From: Nocardioides baculatus
Lineage (GTDB): Bacteria > Actinomycetota > Actinomycetes > Propionibacteriales > Nocardioidaceae
Direction: 5' to 3'
DNA length: 64,000 nucleotides
NCBI RefSeq assembly: GCF_016735675.1
Contig: NZ_JAERSG010000002.1
Span: forward strand, 248,001-312,000
Numbering within the stretch: the stretch's first letter is position 1; every line of letters begins with the position of its first letter. The notes beneath the pieces are model-generated. The model saw nothing but the letters and a program-made list of their open reading frames with translations. It had not been told where the DNA came from and did not search any database. Positions 18,582-27,182 of the stretch are shown piece by piece. A program made the position numbers and the translations under genes.

Positions 18582-19133
18582 GTGGCCGTCAAGATTCGTT
18601 TGAAGCGCCTGGGCAAGATCCGGGTGCCGCAGTACCGCATCGTCGTCGTTGACTCGCGCAAGAAGCGCGACGGCAAGGTGCTCGAGGAGATCGGCAAGTA
18701 CCACCCCAAGGAGGAGCCCTCGTTCATCGAGGTGACCTCCGACCGGGCGCAGTACTGGCTCGGCGTCGGCGCGCAGCCGTCCGAGGCCGTCGAGGCCATC
18801 CTCAAGGTCACCGGTGACTGGCAGACCTTCAAGGGTCTCCCCGGCACCGAGGGCACCCTGAAGGTCAAGGAGCCCAAGCGCTCCAAGCTCGACATCTTCA
18901 ACGAGGCCCTCAAGGAGGCCGCCGCCGAGCCCAAGGGCGCCGCGACGACCGCCAAGAAGAAGGCCGAGAAGAAGACCGAGGAGCCGGCCGCCGAGGCCGC
19001 TCCCGCCGAGGCTCCCGCCGCGACCGAGGCCCCGGCCGAGGTCCCCGCGTCGGAGACCCCCGAGGGCGCTGCCGACGCCGCTGAGGCCGCCGAGACGGTG
19101 ACCGCAGAGGACGCCGGCAAGAGCGAGGCGTGA
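18582..19133 (+). CDS. rpsP: 30S ribosomal protein S16 with long acidic/Ala-rich tail
   Basis: The S16 core fills about the first 85 residues ([31 protein letters not shown]) and helps 30S assembly through 16S rRNA contacts. A tail of roughly 95 residues rich in Ala, Glu, Pro and Thr follows, longer than the usual 80-100 aa total. Such low-complexity extensions are seen in some high-GC actinobacteria. The GTG has GAGGAG upstream. Its stop overlaps the khpA start (GTGA), starting the S16-KhpA-RimM-TrmD-L19 block. Confidence 0.96.
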   Translation: MAVKIRLKRLGKIRVPQYRIVVVDSRKKRDGKVLEEIGKYHPKEEPSFIEVTSDRAQYWLGVGAQPSEAVEAILKVTGDWQTFKGLPGTEGTLKVKEPKRSKLDIFNEALKEAAAEPKGAATTAKKKAEKKTEEPAAEAAPAEAPAATEAPAEVPASETPEGAADAAEAAETVTAEDAGKSEA

Positions 19134-19381
19134 GCGACGTGCTGGCCGAGGCTCTCGAGCACCTGGTGCGTGGCATCGTCGACCACCCCGACGACGTCGT
19201 GGTCCGCGACAAGCAGCTGCGTCGAGGCTCGATCCTCGAGGTCCGGGTGCACCCCGACGACCTCGGCAAGGTGATCGGCCGCAACGGCCGCACCGCGACC
19301 GCCTTCCGCACCGTCGTCTCGGCCCTCGCCGGCCGTGGCGGGGCGCGGGTGGATTTCGTGGACACCGACCGCCGCCGCTGA
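19130..19381 (+). CDS. khpA: KH-domain RNA-binding protein KhpA
   Basis: The 83-aa single KH-domain protein has the [18 protein letters not shown] motif containing the GxxG loop that grips RNA. KhpA works with KhpB in other bacteria as a global RNA binder affecting cell division and sRNA action, and the gene is conserved between rpsP and rimM. The GTG overlaps the rpsP stop. A strong terminator follows, so rimM is probably transcribed separately. Confidence 0.93.
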   Translation: MSDVLAEALEHLVRGIVDHPDDVVVRDKQLRRGSILEVRVHPDDLGKVIGRNGRTATAFRTVVSALAGRGGARVDFVDTDRRR

Positions 19382-19404
19382 TCTCTCAGCAGCACAGCCT
19401 GATC

Positions 19405-19439
19405 GAACGGGCGCCACCCCAGCGGGGTGGCGCCCGTTC
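19405..19439 (+). terminator. Strong terminator after rpsP-khpA
   Basis: A perfect 16-bp GC-rich stem (GAACGGGCGCCACCCC and its complement) with a 3-nt loop lies 23 bp after the khpA stop, followed by TCGCATG. Confidence 0.85.
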
Positions 19440-19502
19440 GCATGTCGCAGCTCGCGAGGGTGGCGGCACACGACATCTCCGAGCGCGTCGTCGATGTCGT
19501 AC

Positions 19503-19584
19503 GCCGCCACGCTGGACGTTGAGTCGCTGGGAGACTCAAGGTCGAGCGGCCGCCACGCTGGACGTTGAGTCGCTGGGAGACTCA
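19503..19584 (+). repeat. Two identical 36-bp direct repeats upstream of rimM
   Basis: Identical copies lie at 19503-19538 and 19549-19584. Each begins GCCGCCACGCTGGACG and contains a small hairpin TGAGTC...GACTCA. The second copy ends 14 bp before the rimM -10 hexamer. A related palindrome with the same TTGAGTC...GACTCA core and GGGCCAG flank lies at 38040-38075. Confidence 0.85.
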
Positions 19585-19598
19585 CGGGCCAGTCCCTC

Positions 19599-19604
19599 TA
19601 CGCT
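19599..19604 (+). promoter_or_regulatory. -10 hexamer TACGCT, leaderless promoter of rimM
   Basis: TACGCT ends 7 nt before the GTG at 19612, with no ribosome binding site between. Confidence 0.55.
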
Positions 19605-19611
19605 GAGCCGC

Positions 19612-20178
19612 GTGAGCGCTGAGCAACCGTCTGACATCGAGGTCGTGGTCGGCCGGATCGGCAAGCCCCACGGCATCCGCGGCGAGGTCACGCTCGACGT
19701 ACGCACCGACGAGCCCGAGCGACGCTTCGCCCCGGGCACGACGCTGCGCGCCGAGGCGCCCGCCGGCGCCGACCGGCGCCCCACCTCGCTGACGGTCGCC
19801 CGCGCGCGGTGGCACCAGAGCACGCTGCTGGTCACCTTCGAGGAGCTCGAGGACCGCAACGCCGCCGAGGCCGTGCGCGGCACGGTCCTCCACGCGACGA
19901 TCGGCCACGACGAGGTCCCCGACGACCCCGAGGAGTACTACGACCACCAGCTCGTCGGGCTGGCAGTCGTCGATCTCGACGGCACGGCGCTCGGCGAGGT
20001 GACGGCCGTCGTCCACGGCTCGGCGCAGGACCTGCTGACGGTCCGCACCGGCGACGGCCGCGACACGCTCGTGCCGTTCGTGTCCGCCCTCGTCCCCGAG
20101 GTCGACCTCGCGGCCGGGCGCCTGGTCGTCGCCGACCGCCCGGGCCTCGTGACGCCCTTCCCGGAGGACGAGACGTGA
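19612..20178 (+). CDS. rimM: Ribosome maturation factor RimM
   Basis: The 188-aa protein has the N-terminal barrel ([20 protein letters not shown]) and the C-terminal PRC-barrel ([18 protein letters not shown] ... [20 protein letters not shown]). RimM binds S19 and helps mature the 30S head. The GTG is chosen because the family start motif begins about ten residues later and a leaderless -10 lies 7 nt upstream; the longer open frame would read through the 36-bp repeats. Its stop overlaps trmD (GTGA). Confidence 0.95.
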   Translation: MSAEQPSDIEVVVGRIGKPHGIRGEVTLDVRTDEPERRFAPGTTLRAEAPAGADRRPTSLTVARARWHQSTLLVTFEELEDRNAAEAVRGTVLHATIGHDEVPDDPEEYYDHQLVGLAVVDLDGTALGEVTAVVHGSAQDLLTVRTGDGRDTLVPFVSALVPEVDLAAGRLVVADRPGLVTPFPEDET

Positions 20179-21353
20179 GGATCGACGTCGTCACGATCTT
20201 CCCCGACTACCTCGCCCCGCTGGAGCTCAGCCTGCCCGGCAAGGCACGCGACAAGGGGTTGCTCGACCTCGCCGTCCACGACCTCCGCCGCTGGACGACC
20301 GACCGCCACCACACCGTCGACGACACGCCCTACGGTGGCGGAGCCGGGATGGTGATGAAGCCCGAGCCGTGGGGACAGGCGCTCGACGAGGTGGCACAGG
20401 GCGCGACGATCGTCTTCACCACCCCCAGCGGCGAGCCCTTCACCCAGGCCCTCGCCCACGAGCTCAGTGGCCACGAGCACCTCGTCTTCGCCTGCGGTCG
20501 CTACGAGGGCATCGACCAGCGCGTGATCGAGCACGCCGCGACGATCGGCACGGTCCGCGAGATCAGCCTCGGCGACTACGTCCTCAACGGCGGCGAGGTC
20601 GCCGCGCTCGCGATCACCGAGGCGGTCGTCCGCCTGCTGCCCGGCTTCATGGGCAACGCCGAGTCGCTGGTCGAGGAATCCCACGCCGACGGCCTCCTCG
20701 AGTACCCCGTCTACACCAAGCCCGCCTCGTGGCAGGGCCGCGACGTCCCCGACGTTCTCCTCTCCGGGGACCATGCCCGGATCGCGCGCTGGCGGCGCGA
20801 GCAGGCCGCGCGCCGCACCGCCGAGCGGCGTCCCGACCTCCTCCCGGCGACCGGCGCGATCGGTGGCCTCGCCGACCTCGACGTACGCCCCGCCGTGCCC
20901 GCCGACGCCGGCGAGCTCTTCACGCTCCAGCGGGCCTGCTGGCTCCAGGAGCTGGAGGCCAACCCCGGTGTGGAGATCCCGGCCCTGCGCGAGTCCCTCG
21001 ACGACGTACGAAGGGGGCTGGAGGGGTGGGTCGTCCGGGTCGTGCGCGAGCCGTCCTCCGGCCGGCTGGTCGGCGCCGTGCGCGGCAAGGTCGACTCGCA
21101 CGGCGAGTGGGACATCGGCCGGGTCATGGTGGCGCCGGACCTCCAGGGGCGTGGCCTCGGCCGGGCGCTGCTCGAGCTCGTCCAGGAGCTCGCGCCGCCG
21201 GAGGTCGAGACCTACGTCCTCTTCACGGGGCAGGGGTCGCTCGACAACCAGCGGATGTACAAGAAGGCCGGCTTCCGGCTGCGACCGGACCGGAAGGCGC
21301 CGCCGGGCGCGGTGGTGATGACGAAGAAAGCTCAGCGACCAATTTCACGCTGA
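20175..21353 (+). CDS. trmD: tRNA (guanine37-N1)-methyltransferase TrmD fused to a GNAT domain
   Basis: Residues 1 to about 230 are TrmD, a SPOUT methyltransferase that makes m1G37: [41 protein letters not shown] and the trefoil-knot segment [19 protein letters not shown]. Residues about 235-385 form a GNAT domain ([39 protein letters not shown] with the QGRGLG acetyl-CoA loop; MYKKAGFRL). The frame is uninterrupted, so one 392-aa polypeptide is predicted, against about 230-270 aa for ordinary TrmD. The GNAT substrate is unknown. The GTG overlaps the rimM stop. Confidence 0.93.
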   Translation: MRIDVVTIFPDYLAPLELSLPGKARDKGLLDLAVHDLRRWTTDRHHTVDDTPYGGGAGMVMKPEPWGQALDEVAQGATIVFTTPSGEPFTQALAHELSGHEHLVFACGRYEGIDQRVIEHAATIGTVREISLGDYVLNGGEVAALAITEAVVRLLPGFMGNAESLVEESHADGLLEYPVYTKPASWQGRDVPDVLLSGDHARIARWRREQAARRTAERRPDLLPATGAIGGLADLDVRPAVPADAGELFTLQRACWLQELEANPGVEIPALRESLDDVRRGLEGWVVRVVREPSSGRLVGAVRGKVDSHGEWDIGRVMVAPDLQGRGLGRALLELVQELAPPEVETYVLFTGQGSLDNQRMYKKAGFRLRPDRKAPPGAVVMTKKAQRPISR

Positions 21354-21567
21354 CCCCCGCCTCTGGCAGACTCTTCCACTGGTCCGCTCGGGGCCAGGGT
21401 CGCCCGGAACGCATCCACGCTGTGGTGCACCGCCCCGGGGTCCGCCGTACCGCACCTGCCACAGGGGGCGCGCCGGCACGGCCGCACCGAGCACCAGCCT
21501 TTCCATCACCACTGAGATCACCACTGAGATCCGCGTCTGACCTGTGGCACTCGCGAGGAGCAACATC
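21343..21567 (+). promoter_or_regulatory. rplS promoter and long 5' leader
   Basis: CAGACT at 21367-21372, with TTCACG about 18 bp upstream, resembles the rpsP promoter. It would give a leader of nearly 190 nt before the rplS ATG. The leader is GC-rich and ends with a short direct repeat, ATCACCACTGAG twice. A length like this suggests leader-based autoregulation, but I could not resolve a specific fold. Confidence 0.4.
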
Positions 21568-21918
21568 ATGACCAACGTCATCGCCGAACTCGGCAACTCA
21601 CTCAAGCGCGACGACGTCCCGGCCTTCCGCGCCGGCGACACCGTCAAGGTCCACGTCAAGGTCATCGAGGGCAGCCGCTCGCGTGTCCAGGTGTTCCAGG
21701 GCGTCGTGATCCGCATCCACGGTTCGGGCATCGGCCGCACCTTCACCGTCCGCAAGGTCTCCTTCGGTGTCGGCGTCGAGCGCACGTTCCCGCTGAACTC
21801 CCCGATCTTCGAGACGATCGAGGTCGTGACCCGCGGTGACGTCCGCCGCGCCAAGCTCTACTACCTGCGCAACCTGCGCGGCAAGGCCGCCAAGATCAAG
21901 GAGCGCCGCGAGGCGTGA
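21568..21918 (+). CDS. rplS: 50S ribosomal protein L19
   Basis: The 116-aa L19 has all conserved parts: [54 protein letters not shown] and the C-terminal [20 protein letters not shown]. It sits at the 30S-50S interface. The ATG has GAGGAG 7 nt upstream; an in-frame start at 21544 would add residues not seen in the family. Confidence 0.97.
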   Translation: MTNVIAELGNSLKRDDVPAFRAGDTVKVHVKVIEGSRSRVQVFQGVVIRIHGSGIGRTFTVRKVSFGVGVERTFPLNSPIFETIEVVTRGDVRRAKLYYLRNLRGKAAKIKERREA

Positions 21919-21936
21919 TCCCGACCAGGGACTGGT

Positions 21937-21942
21937 TAGTCT
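21937..21942 (+). promoter_or_regulatory. -10 hexamer TAGTCT, leaderless promoter of lepB
   Basis: TAGTCT ends 6 nt before the GTG at 21949, with no ribosome binding site between. Confidence 0.55.
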
Positions 21943-21948
21943 CTGCGC

Positions 21949-22761
21949 GTGACTTCTGATGACCGCGGTTCTTCGTCCATCTCCACGGACGAGGGACCGC
22001 GGTCATCGCGTTCGGGGGACGACGTGACCGCGTCGTCGCGTCGCTCCAAGCGCAAGCAGCTGCCCCTGTGGCAGGAGACGATCCTGCTGCTCGGGGTGGC
22101 GCTGGTCCTCGCCATCGTCATCAAGACGTTCTTCGTCCAGGCGTTCTACATCCCCTCGGAGTCGATGGAGCCGGGGCTGATCCTCAACGACCGGATCCTG
22201 ATCCAGAAGGTCTCCTACTGGGGCGACGACCAGCCCGAGCGCGGCGACGTCGTGGTCTTCAAGGACCCGGGCGGCTGGCTGCCGCCCTCCGAGAGCGCTG
22301 GTCCCTCCAACCCCGTCGCCAAGGTCATGGCCAAGATCGGGCTCTACCCGACCGGCGGGCACCTCGTGAAGCGCGTCATCGGCGTCGCCGGCGACACGAT
22401 CGTGTGCTGCGACGACAAGGGGCGGCTCTCGGTCAACGGCAAGGCGCTCGACGAGACCGCCTTCGTGCGGCGCGGCGACCGTTCCTGCGATGGTCCGATG
22501 GTCACCGACTGCAAGGAGGACTGGACGGTCGGCCCGATCCCCGAGGGACACATCTTCGTGATGGGGGACAACCGCTCCCGGTCGGCCGACTCCTCGGCGA
22601 AGATGTGCAAGCCCAACGCGACCGAGTGCGTGCCGGGCGACGAGTTCGTGCCGGTCGACCTGGTCGTCGGCAAGGTCTTCGTGCTGCTCTGGCCCGCCGA
22701 CCGCTTCCGCTGGAACACCCGTCCGGCCCCGTTCGAGGACGTGCCGGACCCGTCCCCGTGA
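21949..22761 (+). CDS. lepB: Signal peptidase I
   Basis: The 270-aa S26A protease removes signal peptides from exported proteins. A Ser/Asp-rich cytoplasmic N-terminus of about 40 residues precedes one membrane span (ILLLGVALVLAIVIKTFFVQ). The catalytic Ser72 lies in IPSESMEPGL and the general base Lys141 in GGHLVKRVIGVAGD; GDNRSRSADSS is box E. Its first codons encode a 21-bp mRNA hairpin, described separately. The stop overlaps rnhB (GTGA). Confidence 0.96.
   Translation: MTSDDRGSSSISTDEGPRSSRSGDDVTASSRRSKRKQLPLWQETILLLGVALVLAIVIKTFFVQAFYIPSESMEPGLILNDRILIQKVSYWGDDQPERGDVVVFKDPGGWLPPSESAGPSNPVAKVMAKIGLYPTGGHLVKRVIGVAGDTIVCCDDKGRLSVNGKALDETAFVRRGDRSCDGPMVTDCKEDWTVGPIPEGHIFVMGDNRSRSADSSAKMCKPNATECVPGDEFVPVDLVVGKVFVLLWPADRFRWNTRPAPFEDVPDPSP
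21958..22007 (+). promoter_or_regulatory. 21-bp hairpin inside the first codons of lepB
   Basis: Arms at 21958-21978 and 21987-22007 pair over 21 bp (19 Watson-Crick and 2 G-U in RNA) around an 8-nt loop. It begins 9 nt after the first base of the start codon of what looks like a leaderless message, so it could slow or gate initiation. Confidence 0.7.
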
Positions 22762-23510
22762 GTGGCCCGACGATGACGGCCCCCGCGCCGCTGCCCGCTC
22801 CGGCGCGCTCGGAGCGCGTGACCGTACGCCGTGACGCCGGGATCTACGGCTACGAGCGAGCCCTGCGCCGTGCGGGCCTCGACCCGATCGCCGGAGTGGA
22901 CGAGGCCGGTCGCGGTGCCTGCGCCGGCCCCCTCGTCGCCGGGGCCGTCGTGCTCCCGCCCGGCAGGGCCGGCATCGTGCCCGGCCTGGCCGACAGCAAG
23001 CTGCTGACCGAGGCCGCCCGTGAGCGGGTCTACGCCCAGGTCGTACGCCGCGCGCTGGCGTGGTCGGTCGTCGTGATCGAGTCCGAGGAGTGCGACCGGC
23101 TAGGGATGCACGTCGCCAACCTCGAGGCGCTGCGTCGAGCGGTCGCCCGCCTCGGGACGCGTCCGTCGTACGTCCTCACCGACGGGTTCCCCGTCGACGG
23201 CCTCGGCGTCCCCGGGCTCGCGGTGTGGAAGGGCGACCGGGTCGCCGCCTGCATCGCGGCGGCCTCGGTGATCGCCAAGGTGACGCGCGACCGGCTCATG
23301 GTCGAGCTGCACGAGCAGTGGCCGCACTACGACTTCCGCACCCACAAGGGCTACTGCACCGCCGAGCACGACGCAGCGCTCGTCGAGCACGGCCCGTGCC
23401 CGCAGCACCGGATGCGCTTCGTCAACGTACGACGCGCCGCGGGTCTCGAGCCGCTGGTCGAGGGCTCGGCCACTAGGGTCGTCGATGAGTCGACGGAGGA
23501 GGGCGCATGA
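22758..23510 (+). CDS. rnhB: Ribonuclease HII
   Basis: The 250-aa enzyme cuts RNA-DNA hybrids and misincorporated ribonucleotides. GVDEAGRGACAGPLVAGAVV holds the first catalytic Asp-Glu pair; ADSKLL, LTDGFPVDGL and ASVIAKVTRDRLM carry the remaining conserved residues. The GTG overlaps the lepB stop; an ATG five codons later is an alternative. Its 3' end overlaps the DUF2469 gene by 4 nt (ATGA). Confidence 0.95.
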   Translation: MSGPTMTAPAPLPAPARSERVTVRRDAGIYGYERALRRAGLDPIAGVDEAGRGACAGPLVAGAVVLPPGRAGIVPGLADSKLLTEAARERVYAQVVRRALAWSVVVIESEECDRLGMHVANLEALRRAVARLGTRPSYVLTDGFPVDGLGVPGLAVWKGDRVAACIAAASVIAKVTRDRLMVELHEQWPHYDFRTHKGYCTAEHDAALVEHGPCPQHRMRFVNVRRAAGLEPLVEGSATRVVDESTEEGA

Positions 23511-23815
23511 GCGCGGAGGATCTCGAGAAGTACGAGACCGAGATGGAGCTCACCCTCTATCGCGAGTACCGCGACGTCGTCGGCATCTTCAAGTACGTCG
23601 TCGAGACCGACCGCCGCTTCTACCTGTGCAACCAGGTCGACGTGAAGGCACGCTCGGAGAGCGGCGACGTGTTCTTCGAGGTCTCGATGACCGACGCCTG
23701 GGTCTGGGACATGTACCGGCCCGCCCGCTTCGCCAAGAACGTCAAGGTGCTCACCTTCAAGGACGTCAACGTCGAGGAGCTCGCACCGCGGGAGATCGAC
23801 CCGCCCAAGGACTGA
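23507..23815 (+). CDS. DUF2469 family protein
   Basis: The 102-aa acidic protein (DLEKYETEMELTLYREYRDV; AWVWDMYRPARFAKNVKVLT) matches the actinobacteria-specific DUF2469 family (PF10611), usually located between rnhB and yraN. Its function is unknown to me. The ATG overlaps the rnhB stop, which suggests coupled translation. It is probably cytoplasmic, with no signal or membrane segment. Confidence 0.9.
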   Translation: MSAEDLEKYETEMELTLYREYRDVVGIFKYVVETDRRFYLCNQVDVKARSESGDVFFEVSMTDAWVWDMYRPARFAKNVKVLTFKDVNVEELAPREIDPPKD

Positions 23816-23961
23816 CGCGTCCCGCTCCGGGCCACCAACCGTCCACAACCGGGCCCGTCCGGCCGTCCTCCACAGGGTCGTCGCCGCCTCGTCCCCGGGC
23901 GTCGGTGCCGCGCGGTCTGCTGGTGCCTTCCCGCACCTGACAGAGACGGTAGGCACCCACG

Positions 23962-24363
23962 ATGGCTCGATCCGCTGCAGCGTCCCCTTTCTCGCCCGAC
24001 CCGCTCGCCGTCCACAACCGCCTGCTCGGCGAGCGCGGCGAGGCGATCGCGGCGCGTCACCTCGTCCGGGGCGGGATGGTCCTGCTCGACCGCAACTGGA
24101 GGTGCGAGGCGGGCGAGATCGACCTGGTCCTCCGTGACGGTCACGTGCTGGTGATCTGCGAGGTCAAGACGCGCACGTCGACCGACTACGGCGACCCGCT
24201 CGAGGCGGTCGACCAGCGCAAGGCCGACCGGTTGCGGCGCCTCGGCGCGCGCTGGCTGCGCACGCACGACTGCCACCCCGACGACATCCGCATCGACATG
24301 GTCGGTGTCCTCGCGCCTCCCGGTCGGCCCGTCGAGGTCGAGCACGTCGAGGGGATCGGCTGA
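23962..24363 (+). CDS. UPF0102 (YraN) endonuclease-like protein
   Basis: The 133-aa protein has a restriction-endonuclease-like core: GERGEAIAARHL, NWRCEAGEIDLVLRDG and VICEVKTRT, matching the E...D...ExK nuclease pattern. The biological role of YraN is not settled; it is linked to DNA processing because of its comM-dprA neighbours. TAGGCA lies 6 nt before the ATG, a weak leaderless match. Its stop shares one base with the comM ATG (TGATG). Confidence 0.9.
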   Translation: MARSAAASPFSPDPLAVHNRLLGERGEAIAARHLVRGGMVLLDRNWRCEAGEIDLVLRDGHVLVICEVKTRTSTDYGDPLEAVDQRKADRLRRLGARWLRTHDCHPDDIRIDMVGVLAPPGRPVEVEHVEGIG

Positions 24364-25964
24364 TGGCCTTCGCGACGGCCCGCTCCCTGGCGCTCAAGGG
24401 CGCCGACGGCCACGTGATCGACGTCCAGGTCGACGTCTCCCCGGGACTGGTCAACACCACGATCGTCGGGCGGGTCGACAAGAGCCTGTCCGAGGCCCGC
24501 GACCGGGTCCGGATGGCCATCAACAACGACTGCGGCCGCTGGCCGGCCACCAAGCGGGTGACGATCCTGCTGTCTCCCGCAGACCTCCCCAAGACCGGCA
24601 CCCACTACGACCTGGCCATCGCCGTCGCCGTGCTGGCCGCCGACAAGAAGCACGAGGAGCTCACGCCCGATCTCCTCGACGGATGGGCCTTCGTCGGCGA
24701 GCTCTCGGTCGCCGGCGGCCTGCGTCCGGTGCCCGGAGTGCTGCCCATGGTCATCGCCGCTGCCGCCCACGGGATCACGCGGGTGTTCGTCCCCGAGCCG
24801 CAGGCGGCCGAGGCGGGACTCGTCCCGGGGATGACGGTGTTCGGCGTCCGCTCGCTCGCCCAGGTGTCCGCGGTCCTGCGAGGTGCGGAGGTCCCTGAGG
24901 CGCCACCCGTGGTCGCGGCGTCGGGCACGTCGCTCAGCACCTGGAGCGGGGAGGGACGGCTCGACGACGTCGACCTGGCCGACCTCGACGGGCTCGAGGA
25001 CGTCCGCTACGCCGTCGAGGTCGCCGCGGCGGGCGCCCACCCGCTCATGCTCGTCGGACCGCGCGGCACCGGGAAGACGTCGATCGCCGAGCGAATCCCC
25101 TCGATCCTGCCCGACCTCACGATCGAGCAGTCGCTCGAGGTCACCGCGCTGCACTCCGTGACCGGCGTCCTGCCGGAGGGGTCGGGGCTGCTGCGGCGCC
25201 CTCCCTGGTTCGCGCCGCACCACTCCGCGAGTGCCGCGAGCGTGCTCGGTGGCGGCACCGGCAAGGTGCGACCGGGACAGGTGAGCCTCGCTCACCACGG
25301 CGTGCTCTTCCTCGACGAGTTCCCGCACTTCCGCTCCGACGTGATCGAGGCGATGCGACAGCCGCTCGAGTCCGGTGAGGTGACGATCGCGCGGGGCGAG
25401 GAGACCGCGACCTACCCCGCGCGCTCCCTCGTCGTGCTGGCGGCCAACCCGTGTCCCTGCGGGAACTTCCACGGCCTCACCGGCGGGGCGTGCGAGTGCT
25501 CCGAGCAGCAGCGTGCCCACTACCGGCGCAAGCTGTCCGGCCCGATCCTCGATCGCGTCGACATCTGGATGGAGGTACGACCCCAGGGCCGGCGCGGGTC
25601 GAGCGCGTGGGGACCCCAGCCGGAGTCCTCGGCCGACGTGCGGGCCCGCGTCGCCGAGGCCCGCCAACGGCAGGCGCGCCGCTACGCCTACTGCGCCTGG
25701 CTGCTCAACTCCTCCTGCCCCGGGCCCGTGCTCGCGGACCGCTGGCCGCTCGAGCGCGACGGCCAGCAGGTGATCGACCAGGAGCTCGCCACGGGCTCGC
25801 TGACGCGCCGGGGGATGACTCGCGTGCAACGACTGGCGTGGACCGTGGCCGACTGCGCCGGTGTCGAGCGTCCCGGCCGGCGCGAGGCCGAGATCGCGTT
25901 GGCGCTGCGCTCCGACAACGCGGCCCGGACCCTGCCGGCCCGCGTCGTGGGGGCGGCGTCGTGA
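24363..25964 (+). CDS. comM: YifB/ComM-family Mg-chelatase-like AAA ATPase
   Basis: The 533-aa protein has an N-terminal Lon-protease-like domain (ATARSLALKGADGHVIDVQV; LPKTGTHYDLAIAVAVLAA) and an AAA+ core with Walker A GPRGTGKTS and Walker B HGVLFLDEFPHF. The CPCG cysteine motif (NPCPCGNFHG) and a second cysteine pair are present. ComM is a helicase that aids branch migration during natural transformation in other bacteria. It is coupled to yraN and dprA by short overlaps. Confidence 0.93.
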   Translation: MAFATARSLALKGADGHVIDVQVDVSPGLVNTTIVGRVDKSLSEARDRVRMAINNDCGRWPATKRVTILLSPADLPKTGTHYDLAIAVAVLAADKKHEELTPDLLDGWAFVGELSVAGGLRPVPGVLPMVIAAAAHGITRVFVPEPQAAEAGLVPGMTVFGVRSLAQVSAVLRGAEVPEAPPVVAASGTSLSTWSGEGRLDDVDLADLDGLEDVRYAVEVAAAGAHPLMLVGPRGTGKTSIAERIPSILPDLTIEQSLEVTALHSVTGVLPEGSGLLRRPPWFAPHHSASAASVLGGGTGKVRPGQVSLAHHGVLFLDEFPHFRSDVIEAMRQPLESGEVTIARGEETATYPARSLVVLAANPCPCGNFHGLTGGACECSEQQRAHYRRKLSGPILDRVDIWMEVRPQGRRGSSAWGPQPESSADVRARVAEARQRQARRYAYCAWLLNSSCPGPVLADRWPLERDGQQVIDQELATGSLTRRGMTRVQRLAWTVADCAGVERPGRREAEIALALRSDNAARTLPARVVGAAS

Positions 25965-27154
25965 GCGGGGCACGCCTGAGGTCCGTCCCGACCGGCCCGA
26001 CGACGCGGCCCGTGCAGGCCGCCGCGACGGTCCCCGAGTCCGATCGCCTCGCCAGAGTGGTCCTCAGCTGCGGTGTGGAGCCGGGCGACGGCACGACGTC
26101 CTCGCTCGTGCGGCAGATCGGCCCCGTCCGGGCGCTCGAGCAGTCGCTGGTCGCGACCAGCGAGACCGGCGTCGCCGAGCAGCTCGCCGCCCGGCTGGCC
26201 GAGGTCGACCCCGCCCGGCAGCTCGACCAGGCCGCGAGGTGCGGCATCCGGTTCGTCGTGCCCGGCGACCCCGAGTGGCCGACCCGGCTCGACGACCTCG
26301 ACGGGGCGATCACCCACGAGGGCTTCGGCGGCACCCCTCCCGGGCTGTGGGTCAAGGGGCCGATGCCGCTCGTCGAGCTCGACACCTCCGTCGGCGTGGT
26401 CGGCTCCCGCGCCGCGTCGGTCTACGGCGTGGAGATGACCCGGACCATCTGCGCGGACCTCGCGCTCGCCGGAGTGCCGGTGGTGTCCGGCGGCGCACTC
26501 GGCATCGACTTCGCCGCGCACGACGCCACGCTGCGCGCCGACGGGGCGACGGTCGCGGTGCTCGCGTGCGGCGTCGACCGGTTCTACCCCGCACACCACC
26601 GTCTCCTGCTCCAGCACCTCGCGTCCGAGTTCGCCCTGGTGTCCGAGCAGCCGCCCGGGTCGGCGCCGACCCGCCTGAGGTTCCTGGCCCGCAACCGGCT
26701 GATCGCCGCCCTCACCAGCGGGACCGTGATCGTCGAGGCCGCGATGCGCAGCGGTGCGCTCAACACCGTCGGGTGGGCGGAGGCGGTCAACCGCCACGTG
26801 ATGTGCGTGCCCGGCCCGGTCACCAGCGCCACCTCACAAGGCGTCAACAACCTCCTGCGCGAGGGTCGCGGCACGGTGGTCACCCGCGGCGCGGAGGTGC
26901 TCGAGCTGATCAGCCGGGCGGGAGAGCACCTGGTCGAGGAGCAGCGGGGCGAGGAGCGGCCGCGCGACAGGCTCACGCGGGTCGAGCGACAGGTCATCGA
27001 GTGGGTGCCAGTGGCCGGGCACGCCCAGGTCGACTCGATCGCGCTCCGGAGCGGGCTCCACCTCCGCACGACCGAGGGCGCGCTCCGCCGCATGAAGGAC
27101 AAGGGGTTCGTCCTGCTCACCGAGGACGGGTGGCGGGTCGCGCCTGACGTGTGA
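25961..27154 (+). CDS. dprA: DNA-processing protein DprA
   Basis: The 397-aa protein has the Rossmann-like DprA core (VGVVGSRAASVYGVEMTR; VSGGALGIDFAAHDATL; FLARNRLIAALTSGTVIVEA). A C-terminal winged-helix domain follows (VPVAGHAQVDSIALRSGL). DprA loads RecA on incoming single strands during DNA uptake. The N-terminal 80 residues are variable. GTG overlaps the comM stop (GTGA). The longer open frame upstream is only a shadow of comM. Confidence 0.94.
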   Translation: MSGARLRSVPTGPTTRPVQAAATVPESDRLARVVLSCGVEPGDGTTSSLVRQIGPVRALEQSLVATSETGVAEQLAARLAEVDPARQLDQAARCGIRFVVPGDPEWPTRLDDLDGAITHEGFGGTPPGLWVKGPMPLVELDTSVGVVGSRAASVYGVEMTRTICADLALAGVPVVSGGALGIDFAAHDATLRADGATVAVLACGVDRFYPAHHRLLLQHLASEFALVSEQPPGSAPTRLRFLARNRLIAALTSGTVIVEAAMRSGALNTVGWAEAVNRHVMCVPGPVTSATSQGVNNLLREGRGTVVTRGAEVLELISRAGEHLVEEQRGEERPRDRLTRVERQVIEWVPVAGHAQVDSIALRSGLHLRTTEGALRRMKDKGFVLLTEDGWRVAPDV

Positions 27155-27170
27155 GGGGCCGGGAGCCGCC

Positions 27171-27176
27171 TACGCT
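27171..27176 (+). promoter_or_regulatory. -10 hexamer TACGCT, leaderless promoter of xerC
   Basis: TACGCT ends 6 nt before the ATG at 27183, with no separate ribosome binding site. Confidence 0.5.
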
Positions 27177-27182
27177 GCGGGG

